Part shown: positions 62,405 through 64,000 of the stretch, in pieces
Position numbering within the stretch: position 1 is the first letter of the stretch
Layout: each line of letters starts with the position of its first letter
NCBI RefSeq assembly: GCF_003032475.1
Contig: NZ_CP028369.1
Span: 8,618,001-8,682,000 of the forward strand
DNA from: Streptomyces sp. P3
GTDB lineage: Bacteria > Actinomycetota > Actinomycetes > Streptomycetales > Streptomycetaceae
Direction: 5' to 3'
Length of the DNA stretch: 64,000 bases
Made by a program: the position numbers and the translations under genes
The notes under the pieces: model-generated
The model's database searches: none
Told to the model about the DNA's origin: nothing
The model's input: the letters and a program-made list of their open reading frames with translations, nothing else

Positions 62405-63145
62405 TCAGGCACCGACTTGTGCGCCGGCCCGGCGGGCCGTGTCATAGGCGCGCAGGAAGCCGCACATGCCCAGGGTCTGCCGGGGCGGTTGGGCGATACG
62501 CGACACCTGCGCGTCGAACAGATGGTTGAAGTCGTCGCGCCTCAGCGCGCCGATCTGCCGGAGTGCCGTGTGCGCGGCAGCCAGCGCACCGTCGTTGACC
62601 GTCTTCTCCCAGGTGTCCAGGCGGGGTCGGACGAGCCGTACCGCTGCCGCGCAGAAGTCGTCGTACGCCGAGCGGTTTCCGCGCCGCCACTGCCGCTTCA
62701 GCTCGGTGAACCCCTCGACGGCCAGATCCCTGCGAGCCCGCGCACGGTCGGTGCCGGGCGTGCCGTCGGCGTCGAGGAGCGAGGCCGCGTCCGGGTAGGT
62801 GTCGGGGGAGAGGTACGGGGGTGGGAAGGTCATGACCGCGTCGCCTGCCTCCGGGAGGCCGCTGTTCTGCATGACGACGATCACGCGCAGGTCCTCGTCG
62901 TTGACGGCGCGGTGGATCGTGCCCGGGGTGAACCAGACGATGTCGCCGGGCCGCAGCTCGGTCGTCGTGGGCCCCTGGTGGTCGAGGGTTTCCAGTCGGC
63001 CGCGGCCGCTGACGACGACATAGCACTCCGCGCAGACGAGGTGCATGTGGGGCGAGCCGCCGTGTGCGTCGTCCGCCGCGGGCCAGGGGTACACCTCGAG
63101 CTGGCTGAGCCCCACGGCTCCGGGGAAGTCGGGCAGGGGGGTCAC
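62405..63145 (-). CDS. Cupin-domain protein with C-terminal helical extension
   Basis: Protein of 246 aa. The N-terminal cupin (~25-100) has PHMHLVCAECYVVVSGRGRL and the second motif PGDIVWFTPGTIHRAVNDED, giving His/Glu metal ligands. Residues ~130-246 form an Arg-rich helical domain with no match I know. The GTG start overlaps the stop of the frameshifted MaoC frame (GTGA), so the two were translated together. It may be an isomerase or sugar-sensing protein; function unknown. Confidence 0.8.
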   Translation of the reverse strand: MTPLPDFPGAVGLSQLEVYPWPAADDAHGGSPHMHLVCAECYVVVSGRGRLETLDHQGPTTTELRPGDIVWFTPGTIHRAVNDEDLRVIVVMQNSGLPEAGDAVMTFPPPYLSPDTYPDAASLLDADGTPGTDRARARRDLAVEGFTELKRQWRRGNRSAYDDFCAAAVRLVRPRLDTWEKTVNDGALAAAHTALRQIGALRRDDFNHLFDAQVSRIAQPPRQTLGMCGFLRAYDTARRAGAQVGA

Positions 63146-63709
63146 AGCGCGAACTCCCGCACGAGAGGTTCGAGTTCACGACGACCCAGCACGCGGTCGA
63201 TGAACACGAAGCGGTGGTGCAGGGACAGGGTCCCACCGGGTTCCAGCCTCTTGGACCGTTGCCCGCAGGGACAGCCTGTCGCCGGGTCTGACCGGTCGGA
63301 CCCGGCGCAGTTCGTCGATGCCGGGTGAGGCCAGGCAGGCCACCTTGCCGACGTAGTGGTCGACATACATCCGCATCGTGACGGAGCAGGTGTGCCGGCC
63401 GCTGGCGATGAGACCGCTGAACGGGCCCTGCCGCGCTGCCTGCGGATCGTTGTGGATGCTCTGTGGGTCGAACTCGTCGGCGAACCGGAGAATGTCCTCC
63501 CTCGCCATGGTGATGCTGCCGTAGACGTACACGGCACCCGGTACGTAGTCCTCGAAGTACCGGTCCTCGATCGGGGTGGCGAAGTCGGTGTCGCTCAGGA
63601 CCGTGGTGGCGCCCGGGTTCGTTCGCCTCAGCGATTCGGCCCTCGACAGCCGAGAGTCGGTCCGGTAACGCGGGTACGCGGCATCGGCTGTCTCGCCGCC
63701 GCCGTTCAC
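63142..63709 (-). pseudogene. MaoC-like dehydratase with a frameshift
   Basis: Hot-dog-fold hydratase gene. The first frame (GTG 63709) has EDRYFEDYVPGAVYVYGSIT, FADEFDPQSIHNDPQAARQG, GLIASGRHTCSVTMRMY and LRRVRPVRPGDRLSLRATVQ, then loses family character and stops at 63176. The expected end (GGTLSLHHRFVFIDRVLGRR then ELEPLVREFAL) lies in another frame and stops at 63142, exactly overlapping the cupin start. The shift falls at about 63240-63265. Either a recent inactivating indel, a sequencing error, or recoding. Start overlaps the upstream gene (GTGA). Confidence 0.8.
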
Positions 63710-64000
63710 GCGGTTGCGAGGTCTTGCAGGGCGTCGCGCTCCAGGGCCGCGGAGGCGGCGACCACGCCGCCCATGATGGCGCCGCTGACGCCGGCCGATG
63801 CCACGTCCTGGCCGGTGAGGAGGAGGCCTGGGACATGGGTGTGGGCGCCGAGGTCACGCACGGCGAACCGTTGCGGGGTGTGGGCGAGGGACATGAAGTC
63901 GCCCCTCTCCTTGCCGAGGAAGTGGTTGAAGCTGAGCGGCGTCGCCAGTTCGGTGTGGTCGATGCGGCCCTCCAGCTGGGGGCAGAACCGCAAGACCTGG
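63706..64000 (-). CDS. Retinol-saturase/carotenoid-isomerase-like FAD oxidoreductase, partial
   Basis: C-terminal end only; the gene continues past the window edge. It reads TPLSFNHFLGKERGDFMSLA, HTPQRFAVRD, then VPGLLLTGQDVASAGVSGAI and MGGVVAASAA. The LLLTGQDV...GVSGAIMGG block closes the FAD-binding fold in CrtISO/RetSat-type phytoene-desaturase relatives. The stop overlaps the MaoC start (GTGA), so it is the upstream gene of the FAD-MaoC-cupin(-GH43) run. Confidence 0.75.
   Translation of the reverse strand, partial: QVLRFCPQLEGRIDHTELATPLSFNHFLGKERGDFMSLAHTPQRFAVRDLGAHTHVPGLLLTGQDVASAGVSGAIMGGVVAASAALERDALQDLATA

Noticed and set aside
1..64000. CRISPR array, tRNA or rRNA genes, integrase with attachment site, phage genes
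   Set aside because: No regularly spaced repeats, no cloverleaf or rRNA signatures and no integrase or phage structural motifs seen; the only mobile gene is the IS110 transposase.

Overview
This 64 kb window is GC-rich chromosomal DNA from an actinomycete, most probably a Streptomyces. GTG starts and GTGA/ATGA overlaps between genes are frequent. There are many one-component regulators, secreted CAZymes with Tat/Sec signals and carbohydrate-binding modules, a type III polyketide synthase, a SpoIIE-type phosphatase fused to an anti-sigma-like kinase domain, and a perfect CebR-type box (TGGGAGCGCTCCCA). I see no tRNA, rRNA or CRISPR array. The mix (one IS110 element, pseudogenes, many regulator/enzyme pairs, gene remnants) looks like accessory or arm-type DNA rather than core, although gnd and moaA are housekeeping-type genes.

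Layout. 0.5-5.8 kb: IS110 transposase, a membrane-anchored repeat protein, and a propionyl/acetyl-CoA synthetase. 6-9 kb: esterase, HxlR regulator and quinone-reductase-like MDR enzyme, tied together by two copies of a 22-bp dyad. 9.6-14.9 kb: acyl-CoA ligase, hydrolase and enoyl-CoA hydratase operon, plus a TetR regulator and an SDR, with an ATAACNNNGTTAT box in front of both transcription units. 15-17.2 kb: broken GlxA/AraC regulator gene, epoxide-hydrolase-like protein and a divergent TetR. 17.7-22.2 kb: type III PKS, SpoIIE phosphatase and methyltransferase. 22.4-28.9 kb: large secreted GH30 enzyme, azoreductase with HxlR, YceI protein and GAF-LuxR regulator. 29.1-36.4 kb: ribose-type ABC importer, amidohydrolase, LLM flavin enzyme and MarR, apparently one uptake and breakdown cluster. 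36.7-40.7 kb: secreted GH5 mannanase (CebR-type box), MarR and 6-phosphogluconate dehydrogenase. 40.8-45 kb: two-component system and MMPL exporter. 45.6-57.8 kb: an orphan molybdenum hydroxylase large subunit, a GntR regulator, two PEBP-like proteins, then a complete PaoABC-like exported aldehyde oxidoreductase with XdhC and MoaA. 57.9-60.7 kb: XRE regulator, SDR and TetR with a shared 15-bp operator. 60.9-64 kb: GH43 glycosidase, cupin protein, frameshifted MaoC dehydratase and the C-terminal end of a retinol-saturase-like FAD oxidoreductase, on the minus strand and running off the window.

The most interesting points are: (i) two related molybdenum-hydroxylase loci share a ~150-bp control region, but the first has lost its FeS and FAD subunits and instead carries a 74-codon ORF coupled to the large subunit; (ii) three independent regulator/target pairs can be read directly from repeated palindromes; (iii) an unusual ABC-amidohydrolase-LLM cluster has an unknown substrate; (iv) a MaoC frameshift is exposed by the downstream GTGA overlap. 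All assignments come from reading the sequence and from recalled family motifs; no database search was run.
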